From Deltaproteobacteria bacterium (GTDB lineage Bacteria > Campylobacterota_A > Desulfurellia > JAGGSF01): DNA of 10,610 nt. This document shows, piece after piece, positions 1-6,989 of the stretch. Where the stretch lies: positions 1 to 10,610 of the forward strand of contig JAGGSF010000030.1 in assembly GCA_021159235.1 (NCBI GenBank), read 5' to 3'. Position 1 is the first letter of the stretch; the number at the start of each line of letters is the position of its first letter. Position numbers and translations under genes: made by a program. The notes under the pieces were generated by a model. That model was given only the letters and a program-made list of their open reading frames with translations, was not told where the DNA came from and ran no database searches.

Positions 1-1809
1 ATTTTACTCTCAGTATTTATCAATTATCAAACGGGTTTAGCATTTTTAGCCGGGGCAATAAGTTCCATGCTGGCAGGTGTTTCTGGTATGAATTCATCCA
101 CCACAGCCAGTGTGAGAACCACAGAGGCAGCCCGAGCAAAAGGACAGGAAAGGGCTCTGCTGGTTTCATTTTACGGTGGTTCTGTAATGGGACTTTCGGT
201 GGCCAGCTTGGGAGTGCTGGGTTTGGGTATTTTATACTGTATATTTTGCAGGGATGCTGCTACTGCATACATAATTAACGGCTATTCTATGGGTGCCAGT
301 TCAATAGCCCTATTTGCCCGTATGGGAGGAGGTATTTACACCAAGGGTGCTGATGTAGGAGCAGACCTGGTGGGTAAGGTAGAGGCAGGAATTCCTGAAG
401 ATGATCCCAGAAACGCAGCGGTTATTGCAGATTTGGTAGGTGATAATGTAGGTGATATAGCAGGGATGGGAGCGGATATCTTTGAATCTTATGTAGGTGC
501 TGTTGTGGCCACTGTTGCGGTGGGTGCGACGATGGTTTTGGCTCCCGGAAAGGAAATGTTGCGTTCAAGCTACATGGCTATGCCTTTACTGGTAGCTATG
601 GCGGGGTTGATTTCTTCTCTTGTAGCTATCTTTTCTATTAATATTCTAAAAAAAATAAGTCCCCAAGCTGCTTTGAGATATGCAACCTATATAGGGGCGG
701 TGGTTTTAGTTATTCTCACCTACTTTATTGATAGAGCAGTTTCGCTTCCTCTGGGTGTATTCTGGGCCGTTCTTTGGGGTCTTTTAGCGGGTGTTTGTAT
801 AGGATTAATAGCAGAGTATTATACCTCCAGTAAACCTGTAAACAAAATTGCCGAATCCTCTAAAACAGGGCCTGCTACGGTGATAATTTCCGGTACATCC
901 TATGGTATGGAAAGTACAGTTCTTCCCATCATATTTTTATGCATAGCTGCGTATTTAGGATATGTGTCCGCTGGTGTTTATGGTGTAGCTGTCACCGCGG
1001 TGGGCATGCTTTCTACGGTAGGTGTCACCATGTCTGTTGATGCTTATGGGCCTGCTGCTGACAATGCAGGAGGTATTGCAGAGATGTGCGGATTGGATCC
1101 GAAAGTAAGAAGAATTACAGATAGTCTGGATGCTTTGGGTAACACCACTGCAGCCATAGGAAAGGGTTTTGCCATTGGTGCTGCTGCTATGACTGCCGTT
1201 GCATTTTTTATAGCTTATACTCAGGCCGTGGGCATAACTGGTATTGATATTACTGATCCTAAGGTGATGATAGGGATGCTCTTTGGTGGATGTGTACCAT
1301 TCCTTATTGCAGCTTTAACCATGAGAGCGGTGGGTAAAATAGCCTTTTTGGTAGTAGAAGAGGTAAGAAGGCAATGGAGAGAGATTCCCGGGATCATGGA
1401 GGGAAAGGCAAAGTGTGATCCTGCAAAATGTGTTTCCATAGCAACGACAAACTCCATTAAAAAGATGTTGTTGCCGGGTATAATAGCCGTTTGTATTCCC
1501 CCGGTTATTGGTTTCCTGTTGGGCAGGGAAGCTTTAGGAGGCACGCTTTTGGGCGCGCTCGTATCCGGTGTAATGTTGGCACTGTTTATGGCTAACTCCG
1601 GTGGTGCCTGGGACAATGCCAAAAAACTGATTGAAAAAGGATTTTTAGGTGGTAAGGGATCGGAAGCTCACAAGGCTGCCGTTATAGGCGATACAGTAGG
1701 CGATCCGTTTAAGGACACATCAGGTCCTACTATGAACATCCTAATAAAACTTATGTCCATTATCTCCCTGATTATTGCGCCTCTACTTTCACATTATTGG
1801 GGTGGTTAG
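1..1809 (+). CDS. hppA: Membrane-bound ion-pumping pyrophosphatase, K+-dependent type (5' end outside window)
   Basis: Integral membrane pyrophosphatase that hydrolyses PPi in the cytosol and pumps Na+ and/or H+ outward. The reading frame is open from base 1, so the 602 visible residues lack only the N-terminus; the family is usually about 650-750 residues. Signatures seen: the PPi/Mg-binding block [20 protein letters not shown] and [17 protein letters not shown] (visible residues about 115-164), a second acidic block [16 protein letters not shown], and the C-terminal [14 protein letters not shown] (563-576). Most of the rest is hydrophobic helix. In [10 protein letters not shown] (380-389) the family's K+-dependence position is Ala, where K+-independent enzymes have Lys. 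The gate Glu lies in FESY (E162), the placement I associate with Na+-pumping members; ion choice is inferred. The stop TAG overlaps the convergent glmM stop by 4 bases. Family assignment is certain. Confidence 0.97.
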   Translation: MLLSVFINYQTGLAFLAGAISSMLAGVSGMNSSTTASVRTTEAARAKGQERALLVSFYGGSVMGLSVASLGVLGLGILYCIFCRDAATAYIINGYSMGASSIALFARMGGGIYTKGADVGADLVGKVEAGIPEDDPRNAAVIADLVGDNVGDIAGMGADIFESYVGAVVATVAVGATMVLAPGKEMLRSSYMAMPLLVAMAGLISSLVAIFSINILKKISPQAALRYATYIGAVVLVILTYFIDRAVSLPLGVFWAVLWGLLAGVCIGLIAEYYTSSKPVNKIAESSKTGPATVIISGTSYGMESTVLPIIFLCIAAYLGYVSAGVYGVAVTAVGMLSTVGVTMSVDAYGPAADNAGGIAEMCGLDPKVRRITDSLDALGNTTAAIGKGFAIGAAAMTAVAFFIAYTQAVGITGIDITDPKVMIGMLFGGCVPFLIAALTMRAVGKIAFLVVEEVRRQWREIPGIMEGKAKCDPAKCVSIATTNSIKKMLLPGIIAVCIPPVIGFLLGREALGGTLLGALVSGVMLALFMANSGGAWDNAKKLIEKGFLGGKGSEAHKAAVIGDTVGDPFKDTSGPTMNILIKLMSIISLIIAPLLSHYWGG

Positions 1810-1829
1810 AGAAGGTGTTTTCTAATCAC
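1802..1829 (+). other. Stem-loop across the convergent hppA/glmM stop codons
   Basis: In the plus-strand RNA, bases 1802-1813 can pair with 1818-1829 around a GGUG loop. This makes a 12-bp stem with no mismatches, counting two G-U wobbles. The stem contains both stop codons. In the opposite transcript the two wobbles become A/C mismatches, so the hairpin favours the hppA mRNA. No U-tract follows on either strand, so it is not a canonical intrinsic terminator. It could act as a 3'-end stabiliser or a weak terminator, or be chance in coding sequence. Confidence 0.4.
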
Positions 1830-3152
1830 ATCTGAGATATTATCGATGCAGGTATTCAGCGCGTTTTTGTCTTCTGATTCGCCCGTTATGCGAACCACGG
1901 GCTCTGTGCCTGAATACCTCACGATAATTCTTCCCTCGTTACCCAATGTTCTTTTAGCCTCATCTATTGCATCCTTTATTTCTTTTATTTCATCCAATGG
2001 AACCTTTTTGCTTATGTAAACACTCTTTGTTCTTTGGGGTATCTTTATAAATTCTTTCTTTATTTCAGATAACTTTTTTCCCTCTTCCTTCATAATTGCC
2101 AGCACCTGCAAGGCGGTAACCACGCCATCTCCGGTAGAATTAAAATCACTTAAAATGATATGACCGGATTGTTCACCTCCCAGATTGTAGCCATTAGCAA
2201 ACATCAATTGAGCAATGTTTCTATCACCGACATCTGTTCTGATGAGCATTATTTGCTCTTTTTTGAGAAATCTCTCCAACCCTAAATTGCTCATGATTGT
2301 CGCTACTACTGTATTTTTATTTAGTTTATTTTTTTGTTTCATGTGTTTGGCTAAGATAGCCATAATTTCATCCCCATCCACTATTTCCTGATTTTCATCG
2401 CAGAGCAGAACTCTGTCTCCATCACCGTCAAAGGAGATTCCTACATCTCCTCGATATACTTTTGTAGCTTCCTGAATGCAGGAGGGATAAAGAGGGCCGC
2501 ATTTTTCATTGATGTTTATCCCGTCAGGATTTATATTGATGGGAAATACCTCTGCTCCCAATTCTTCAAATATAATGGGTGCGACCTTGTATGTTGCACC
2601 ATTTGCGCAGTCTATCACCACTCTCAAACCATTTAACGAAAGCTTTTCCGGGAAAGTGGATTTCGCATACACCACGTACCTGCCCAGTGTATCTCTCACC
2701 CTGAACACTTTCCCTATATTCTTCCCCGTTGGTCTTATATGATTTATCTCATTGGAAAGTGTAAATCTCTCTATTTCCTGTTCAATCTTTACTGGCAGTT
2801 TTTTCCCTTCCCTGGAGAAAAATTTTATGCCATTGTCGTTGAATGGGTTATGTGAGGCAGAGATGATGATGCCAGCATCTGCTCTCATGTTTCTCACCAA
2901 AAATGCAACGGCGGGAGTGGGCATGGGCCCCACCAGATACGTATCTACTCCCATTGAGGTAATACCAGCTGCAATAGCATGCTCAAACATGTAGCAGGAG
3001 AGCCGTGTATCTTTACCCACTAAAATTTTGTGTTTCTCTTGTTTATTTCTAAATACATAGGCTACTGCTCTTCCTATCTTGAATGCAATATCAGGCGTCA
3101 TAGGATGGATATTTGCTTCTCCCCTTATGCCGTCTGTACCAAATAGCTTCAT
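1806..3152 (-). CDS. glmM: Phosphoglucosamine mutase GlmM
   Basis: Cytosolic enzyme converting glucosamine-6-phosphate to glucosamine-1-phosphate, the precursor of UDP-GlcNAc for peptidoglycan and LPS. The 448-residue length is typical. It starts [11 protein letters not shown], as in the family. The active-site loop SASHNP has the phosphorylated Ser at S100. The Mg2+ loop DGDGDR is at 242-247, the sugar-binding GGEQSGH at 325-331, and the phosphate-binding RYSGTEP at 412-418. These mark GlmM rather than a phosphomannomutase, although the wider alpha-D-phosphohexomutase family is similar. A G-rich Shine-Dalgarno (GAGGGGG, 3163-3157) overlaps the mgtE stop and lies 4 bases from the ATG. The gap to mgtE is 9 bases, so glmM is probably the last gene of the rnc-era-mgtE-glmM operon. 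No signs of damage. Confidence 0.97.
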   Translation of the reverse strand: MKLFGTDGIRGEANIHPMTPDIAFKIGRAVAYVFRNKQEKHKILVGKDTRLSCYMFEHAIAAGITSMGVDTYLVGPMPTPAVAFLVRNMRADAGIIISASHNPFNDNGIKFFSREGKKLPVKIEQEIERFTLSNEINHIRPTGKNIGKVFRVRDTLGRYVVYAKSTFPEKLSLNGLRVVIDCANGATYKVAPIIFEELGAEVFPININPDGININEKCGPLYPSCIQEATKVYRGDVGISFDGDGDRVLLCDENQEIVDGDEIMAILAKHMKQKNKLNKNTVVATIMSNLGLERFLKKEQIMLIRTDVGDRNIAQLMFANGYNLGGEQSGHIILSDFNSTGDGVVTALQVLAIMKEEGKKLSEIKKEFIKIPQRTKSVYISKKVPLDEIKEIKDAIDEAKRTLGNEGRIIVRYSGTEPVVRITGESEDKNALNTCIDNISDVIRKHLL

Positions 3153-3161
3153 TTTTCCCCC

Positions 3162-4517
3162 TCAAATAATTTTTAACATGATCACACAGATGGAAAGATA
3201 AATAATAAGACTCACAATATCATTAAAACTGGTAATGAATGGACCTGAGCTTACTGCCGGATCTACTCCTGCCTTCTTTAAGCCCACAGGTACCAATATA
3301 CCCAGTAGTGTGGTAATAAACATAGACAAAAACAAGGATGTTCCTACCGCTATAGTTAGCGCTATATCTCTTTGAGTTACAAAGGCAACTGCACCCACCA
3401 GTATACCGCATATTATACCAATAGCGACTGCTACTCTCAATTGTCTCAAAATGATGTATTTCATACCCAGTTCCCTTATTTTACCTATAGCAATACTTCG
3501 AACCATAATTGTTTGTGATTGTACGCCAGTGTTTCCCCCCAAAGCCATGATGAGTGGTATAAAAAAGGAAATTGCGATAAATTGTTGAAGTGTTTTATCG
3601 AAACCGTGAAGTACTGCACCAGAGATAGATTCTCCGAACAGACTCACCAAAAGCCACGGCATCCTGTATCTTACGATTTTCCATATTGAACGCTCACCCA
3701 CTTCAGCTCCTGATGTTCCTGCTAATTTATACATGTCTTCCGTTGTTTCTTCTCTTATTACATCAATTATGTCATCTACATTTATCACACCCACCAGTTT
3801 GTTAAAATTGTCCGTTACGGGAATAGCCAAAAGATCGTATTTATCTACCAGTCTTGCTATTTCTTCCTGATCCATCTCTGTTCTCACTGAAACAACATGA
3901 GGTGTCATTACATTTTCTATTTTCTCCTGAGGATCAGAAGTAATTAAGGCTCTTAAGGGAACCACACCGACCAGATGTCTATTTTCATCTACCACATATG
4001 TATAGATGATCTTTTTGTTTTTGCTCGCCCTCCTGATTTCATCTATTGCTTCTTTCACTGACAGATCCTTATTTACGAAAAACACATCCGGATCCATTAT
4101 CCCGCCCGCCGTATCCTTTGGATATGCAAGTAGTTTTGTTATTTCTTCCTGTTTTTTGCCGCTCAATTTACTGAGAGCAACATTCCTTTTTTCTTCTGAT
4201 AATTTCTGGTAGATATCCACTGATTTATCGGATGGTAGTTTTTCAAGGATGTATGCCGCTTTGTCTTCACTCATCTGCTCTATAATTTCAGCAGCTATAT
4301 AATCATCAAGACCCTCCATGACCTGAATAACTGTATCGGTGTTTTCAATGGTTTTTATAACGGCCATGCTTTCATCAAGGGTGAGATTTTGAATAATACT
4401 GGATATATCCGCTGGATGAAGTTTTCTAACCAGGTTGGATAGGTTTTTGTAGGCTTCTTTTCTTACCAATTTTCTTGTTGTATTTGTCAGAAGACCTATA
4501 ACTTTACTTTCTTCCAT
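3162..4517 (-). CDS. mgtE: Magnesium transporter MgtE
   Basis: Inner-membrane Mg2+ channel/transporter gated by cytosolic Mg2+. From the chosen ATG the protein is 451 residues, close to well-studied MgtE proteins of about 450. Order of parts: an N-terminal alpha-helical superhelical domain (about 1-130), the linker YPKDTAGGIMDP (132-143), a CBS pair (about 140-257), then five membrane segments (about 286-450). Family hallmarks are PLIMALGGNTGVQSQT (321-336) and DPAVSSGPF (419-427), whose Asp419 matches the pore Mg2+-binding Asp. The frame also runs upstream to a GTG at 4568, but that start lacks a ribosome site and would overlap era by 52 bases. The ATG at 4517 has AGAGG five bases ahead and shares a base with the era stop (TGATG), so translational coupling to era is likely. 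No Mg2+-sensing leader is present here. Confidence 0.96.
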   Translation of the reverse strand: MEESKVIGLLTNTTRKLVRKEAYKNLSNLVRKLHPADISSIIQNLTLDESMAVIKTIENTDTVIQVMEGLDDYIAAEIIEQMSEDKAAYILEKLPSDKSVDIYQKLSEEKRNVALSKLSGKKQEEITKLLAYPKDTAGGIMDPDVFFVNKDLSVKEAIDEIRRASKNKKIIYTYVVDENRHLVGVVPLRALITSDPQEKIENVMTPHVVSVRTEMDQEEIARLVDKYDLLAIPVTDNFNKLVGVINVDDIIDVIREETTEDMYKLAGTSGAEVGERSIWKIVRYRMPWLLVSLFGESISGAVLHGFDKTLQQFIAISFFIPLIMALGGNTGVQSQTIMVRSIAIGKIRELGMKYIILRQLRVAVAIGIICGILVGAVAFVTQRDIALTIAVGTSLFLSMFITTLLGILVPVGLKKAGVDPAVSSGPFITSFNDIVSLIIYLSICVIMLKII

Positions 4518-5404
4518 CAAAACCTCTGGTGAATGAGTTTTTTTATCCACTCTTCTTTTTTTGTCCACTTATGCTTTATTTTTACCCACAATTCCAGAAA
4601 TACCCTGCAATTCAAAAACGCTTCTATGGATTTCCTTGCCATTGTACCGATTTCTTTCAACATTTTCCCGTTTTCTCCAATCACTATCATCTTTTGCGAT
4701 TCCTTTTCTACAAAGATGACTGCCTTTATATAATATACATCCCTTTCTTGTCTATATTTTATATCCTCTATTTGCACAGCAATAGAGTAGGGAATTTCAT
4801 GTTTTAATTTTTCTATCAACTTTTCCCTGATCAGTTCCGAGATGATAAACCTTTCTGTTTCTGTGGTGATTTGTTCTGGAGGATAATACTGTGGTCCAGA
4901 AGGCACTATCTCTATTATCTTTGACAGGAGTTCTGTTATTCCTTCATTTTTTATTAAACTTGTTTTCTGCACATACTTAAATGGAAAATAACTTAGAAAT
5001 TTTTCTTCCGTTTCTTTTATTTCCTTTTCATCCTGAAAGAGCTCTATTTTGTTTATAACGAGAATAGAGGGAATATCCTTCATCATCTTAAAGTAAGCGA
5101 GAACCTCTTCGTCTATTGTTCCTTTTTCATCCGTAACAAATACCACTGCATCACTATCTTTTATTGCCCTCTGAATCTTAGAGGTCATTACCTTATTTAG
5201 CGTCTTGTTTGCTTTATGTATGCCTGGTGTGTCAAAAAAGATTAATTGATAATCTTTTCCCGTCAGGATACCGCAGATATTCGTCCTTGTTGTCTGTGGT
5301 TTTTTAGAGGTGATGGCTATCTTCTCTCCCAACAGTTTATTCAGTAAGGTTGATTTCCCTACATTCGGCTTACCTATAATGGAGATGTATCCTGATTTAA
5401 ACAT
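4517..5404 (-). CDS. era: GTPase Era, 16S rRNA / 30S assembly factor
   Basis: Essential GTPase that binds the 3' end of 16S rRNA during 30S maturation. At 295 residues it is normal size. G domain: G1 GKPNVGKS (11-18), switch-I PQTTR (36-40), G3 DTPG (58-61), G4 NKIE (118-121), G5 region TSL (148-150). The C-terminal KH domain (about 200-280) has the GxxG loop as GENG (243-246), followed by the typical EIGTMARKSIE and VFLELWVKIKHKW. Three sites depart from the common pattern: G4 normally ends in Asp (NKxD), G5 is usually SAL/SAK, and the KH loop is usually GKGG-like. The rest of the protein is well conserved, so it is probably functional. Its ATG overlaps the end of rnc by 8 bases, with AAGGA upstream. 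The rnc-era pairing is common across bacteria and suits a joint role in rRNA maturation. Confidence 0.97.
   Translation of the reverse strand: MFKSGYISIIGKPNVGKSTLLNKLLGEKIAITSKKPQTTRTNICGILTGKDYQLIFFDTPGIHKANKTLNKVMTSKIQRAIKDSDAVVFVTDEKGTIDEEVLAYFKMMKDIPSILVINKIELFQDEKEIKETEEKFLSYFPFKYVQKTSLIKNEGITELLSKIIEIVPSGPQYYPPEQITTETERFIISELIREKLIEKLKHEIPYSIAVQIEDIKYRQERDVYYIKAVIFVEKESQKMIVIGENGKMLKEIGTMARKSIEAFLNCRVFLELWVKIKHKWTKKEEWIKKLIHQRF
4523..4527 (-). promoter_or_regulatory. Shine-Dalgarno site that fixes the mgtE start
   Basis: On the minus strand the bases read AGAGG, then TTTTG, then ATG, giving a 5-base spacer. The site lies inside the last codons of era. It supports the ATG at 4517-4515 over the upstream in-frame GTG at 4568, which has no purine-rich site before it. 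Confidence 0.7.
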
Positions 5405-6068
5405 CTTTCAGTTTCCTTAAGGCTTCTTCCGCCGCCTTTTTTTCTGCTTCCCTTTTTGTTTTTCCTTCCCCTGTTCCATAGAGCTTTTCGTTGATGTAAA
5501 CTCCAATATAAAATATCTTTTGGTGCTCTTTCCCTTTTTCTCTTTCTAACCTGTAGCAGGGCAAAGTGCCAAATCTCTTTCGTGTTATTTCCTGAAGTGT
5601 GGTTTTATGATCGGTGATTGTATCCTTTTTCACTATTTCATCCATTCTTTCTTTCAATAGATTCAAGGTAACCTCTTTTGCCTTCTCCCATCCTCCATCC
5701 AGATATACTGCACCCATTAATGCTTCCAGTGTATTCTCCAAAACAGAGGGATTTAGAGCAACTTTTCTTTTAGCCTCTCCTTTGCCTACCTTGAGATACT
5801 TATAAAGCCTGAGATTATATGCTATACTGGATAACGCTTCTGTGGATACTGAAGCAGCCTTTATTTTAGACAACTTGCCTTCTGCAAAGGAGGGGTAATT
5901 TTTAAACAGGTATTCTAATGTTGCCAGTTCAATCACCGCATCTCCTAACAGTTCCAGTTTCTCATTGGAAAGATTTATGTCTCTTGCAAAAGACCTGTGG
6001 GTTAGTGCCTTTACAAGCAGATTTTTATCAGCGAATTTATAATTTATGCTTTTTTCCAGTTTTTCCAC
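5397..6068 (-). CDS. rnc: Ribonuclease III
   Basis: Double-strand-specific endoribonuclease that separates pre-16S and pre-23S rRNA and processes some mRNAs. The length of 223 residues is typical. The nuclease domain carries the signature NEKLELLGDAVI (35-46) with catalytic-site E39 and D43. The second acidic cluster reads ENTLEAL (111-117): E115 is kept, but the usual Asp three residues before it is Asn112. The dsRNA-binding domain spans about 153-220, with DHKTTLQE and GEGKTKREAEKKAAEEAL. The start is GTG at 6068. A stop codon lies four codons upstream in frame (6080-6078) and the N-terminal LEKSINYKF fits the family, so no better start exists. No Shine-Dalgarno precedes it, which could mean a leaderless or very short-leader mRNA. 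It is the first gene of the minus-strand operon with era, mgtE and glmM. Confidence 0.96.
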   Translation of the reverse strand: MEKLEKSINYKFADKNLLVKALTHRSFARDINLSNEKLELLGDAVIELATLEYLFKNYPSFAEGKLSKIKAASVSTEALSSIAYNLRLYKYLKVGKGEAKRKVALNPSVLENTLEALMGAVYLDGGWEKAKEVTLNLLKERMDEIVKKDTITDHKTTLQEITRKRFGTLPCYRLEREKGKEHQKIFYIGVYINEKLYGTGEGKTKREAEKKAAEEALRKLKDV

Positions 6069-6069
6069 A
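6060..6069 (+). repeat. Left half of 10-bp inverted repeat; DnaA-box-like
   Basis: TTTTTCCACA is a perfect inverted copy of 6173-6182. Its last nine bases (6061-6069) fit the relaxed DnaA-box consensus TTWTNCACA. It covers the first codons of rnc, including the GTG start. A site-specific protein here could affect rnc transcription or translation. One other exact consensus match occurs in the window (9208-9216, inside the MlaD-like gene), so chance cannot be ruled out. Confidence 0.35.
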
Positions 6070-6172
6070 GGATTTATCTATCACAATATGGAACACAAAT
6101 CAATTTTATTTCCGAATGAAAGAGCTTGACGAAAGATAATTATAATAATAAAACTGTGGTTACAAAGCTGGA

Positions 6173-6182
6173 TGTGGAAAAA
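6173..6182 (-). repeat. Right half of 10-bp inverted repeat; DnaA-box-like
   Basis: TGTGGAAAAA is the reverse complement of 6060-6069, with 103 bases between the two halves. The 9-mer at 6173-6181 fits TTWTNCACA on the minus strand. It lies just ahead of the Shine-Dalgarno of the TraT-type gene. Two identical, oppositely oriented sites framing a divergent promoter would suit an operator pair bound by one regulator. Confidence 0.35.
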
Positions 6183-6190
6183 TTATATTA

Positions 6191-6197
6191 AAGGAGG
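6191..6197 (+). promoter_or_regulatory. Strong Shine-Dalgarno for the TraT-type lipoprotein gene
   Basis: AAGGAGG is a full-consensus ribosome-binding site 7 bases before the ATG at 6205. It fixes the start at this ATG, rather than at Met17 just before the hydrophobic core of the signal peptide, and predicts efficient translation. Confidence 0.85.
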
Positions 6198-6204
6198 CGC
6201 TTAA

Positions 6205-6957
6205 ATGTGTAGGGTTTCGTGGTTCTTATGCTTTAAAAAACTTACCTTTGCTATGGTTGGGTTATTTTTAATAGTGTTACTTGCTTCATGTGCAACAACG
6301 ATGTCTGCTGTGGAACATGCAAAATTGGAAACATCCGCGAAGATGAGTGATACTATCTTTCTTACTCCTGCTCCGCAGGCGGAGAAAACGGTGTTTGTTC
6401 AGGTCAAAAATACAAGTGATGTGCCTATCCACCTGCAGGAGCTGGTAATCCAAAAGCTAATGGATAAGGGATACAGGATTATAACGGATGATCCATATAA
6501 GGCACACTACTGGCTGCAGGCAAATGTCCTTTACATGGGTAAGGAGAAGAAACATCTCACTGCTGATGCAGCTTTAGCAGGAGGATATGGTGGAGCTTTG
6601 CTTGGTGCAGCAACAGGCAGAGGAACGGGAAGATACACTGGTGCCGCGGCTGGTGCTTTAATTGGTTCTGCTGCTGGCATGCTTATTGGCTCGGCTATTC
6701 ATGTGGATACTTGTATGGGCGTAGTGGATATTCAAGTAAAAGAAAAAATATTACGGGGAATGGCGGCAACAAGCACTCAATCTGATTTAAGGCAGGGCAT
6801 GGGAACGACTGTAAAATCATCTCATCATGCTGTTTCTAATTATCAAGCTTACCGCACCCGTATTGTGGTTGAGGCGACAAGAACGAACATAAACATGAAA
6901 GAGGCTATTCCTGTTATAGAGGATAAACTGTCCAGCGAAATAGCAGGTATATTTTAG
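6205..6957 (+). CDS. traT: TraT-family outer-membrane lipoprotein
   Basis: Related to TraT, the F-plasmid surface-exclusion and serum-resistance lipoprotein. At 250 residues it is the family's length. The signal peptide has basic residues, a hydrophobic core (13-26) and a lipobox LASC, giving lipidated Cys29. The mature part follows TraT closely: KMSDTIFLTPA, VFVQVKNTSD (63-72), KGYRIITDDPYKAHYWLQAN (88-107), then a Gly/Ala-rich hydrophobic stretch (about 123-164, glycine-zipper-like), VVDIQV, LRQGMGT, and a C-terminal YRTRIVVEA with VIEDKLSSEIAGIF. It probably sits in the outer membrane as an oligomer. The neighbours are housekeeping genes with no transfer genes in sight, so this looks like a chromosomal homologue. 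Its role is then uncertain; envelope protection or exclusion of incoming DNA are only possibilities. serA follows 32 bases later and may be co-transcribed. Confidence 0.9.
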   Translation: MCRVSWFLCFKKLTFAMVGLFLIVLLASCATTMSAVEHAKLETSAKMSDTIFLTPAPQAEKTVFVQVKNTSDVPIHLQELVIQKLMDKGYRIITDDPYKAHYWLQANVLYMGKEKKHLTADAALAGGYGGALLGAATGRGTGRYTGAAAGALIGSAAGMLIGSAIHVDTCMGVVDIQVKEKILRGMAATSTQSDLRQGMGTTVKSSHHAVSNYQAYRTRIVVEATRTNINMKEAIPVIEDKLSSEIAGIF

Positions 6958-6989
6958 GAAAGTAATTTGAGAGAGGGGGGTTGTAAGAA

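Larger units (their letters stand above)
6069..6204. promoter_or_regulatory. Divergent promoter region between rnc and the TraT-type gene
   Basis: This is the only sizeable intergenic stretch (136 bases), lying between two gene starts. It is AT-rich at its centre, where ATTATAAT (6139-6146) is its own reverse complement and so offers a TATAAT -10 hexamer on both strands. On the plus strand, TTGACG (6126-6131) is a good -35 but sits only 9 bases from that TATAAT; TAAAAC (6149-6154) has the right 17-base spacing but is a poor -10. On the minus strand, TTTGTA (6166-6161) lies 16 bases ahead of TATAAT, and a second pair, TTGATT (6103-6098) and TAGATA (6080-6075), is spaced by 17. At least one promoter in each direction is very likely; the exact elements are guesses. 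Confidence 0.5.

Noticed and set aside
1221-1622. 133-codon open frame on the minus strand inside hppA
   Set aside because: It is antisense to a strongly conserved region of the pyrophosphatase, has no recognisable protein character and no ribosome site; it is a shadow frame.
4518-4640. Mg2+ riboswitch (M-box/ykoK-like) ahead of mgtE
   Set aside because: The upstream sequence is era coding sequence with only a short ribosome site; there is no leader space.
6958-6989. Possible terminator or promoter between traT and serA
   Set aside because: Only 32 bases, mostly the serA ribosome site; no inverted repeat and no -10/-35 pair.
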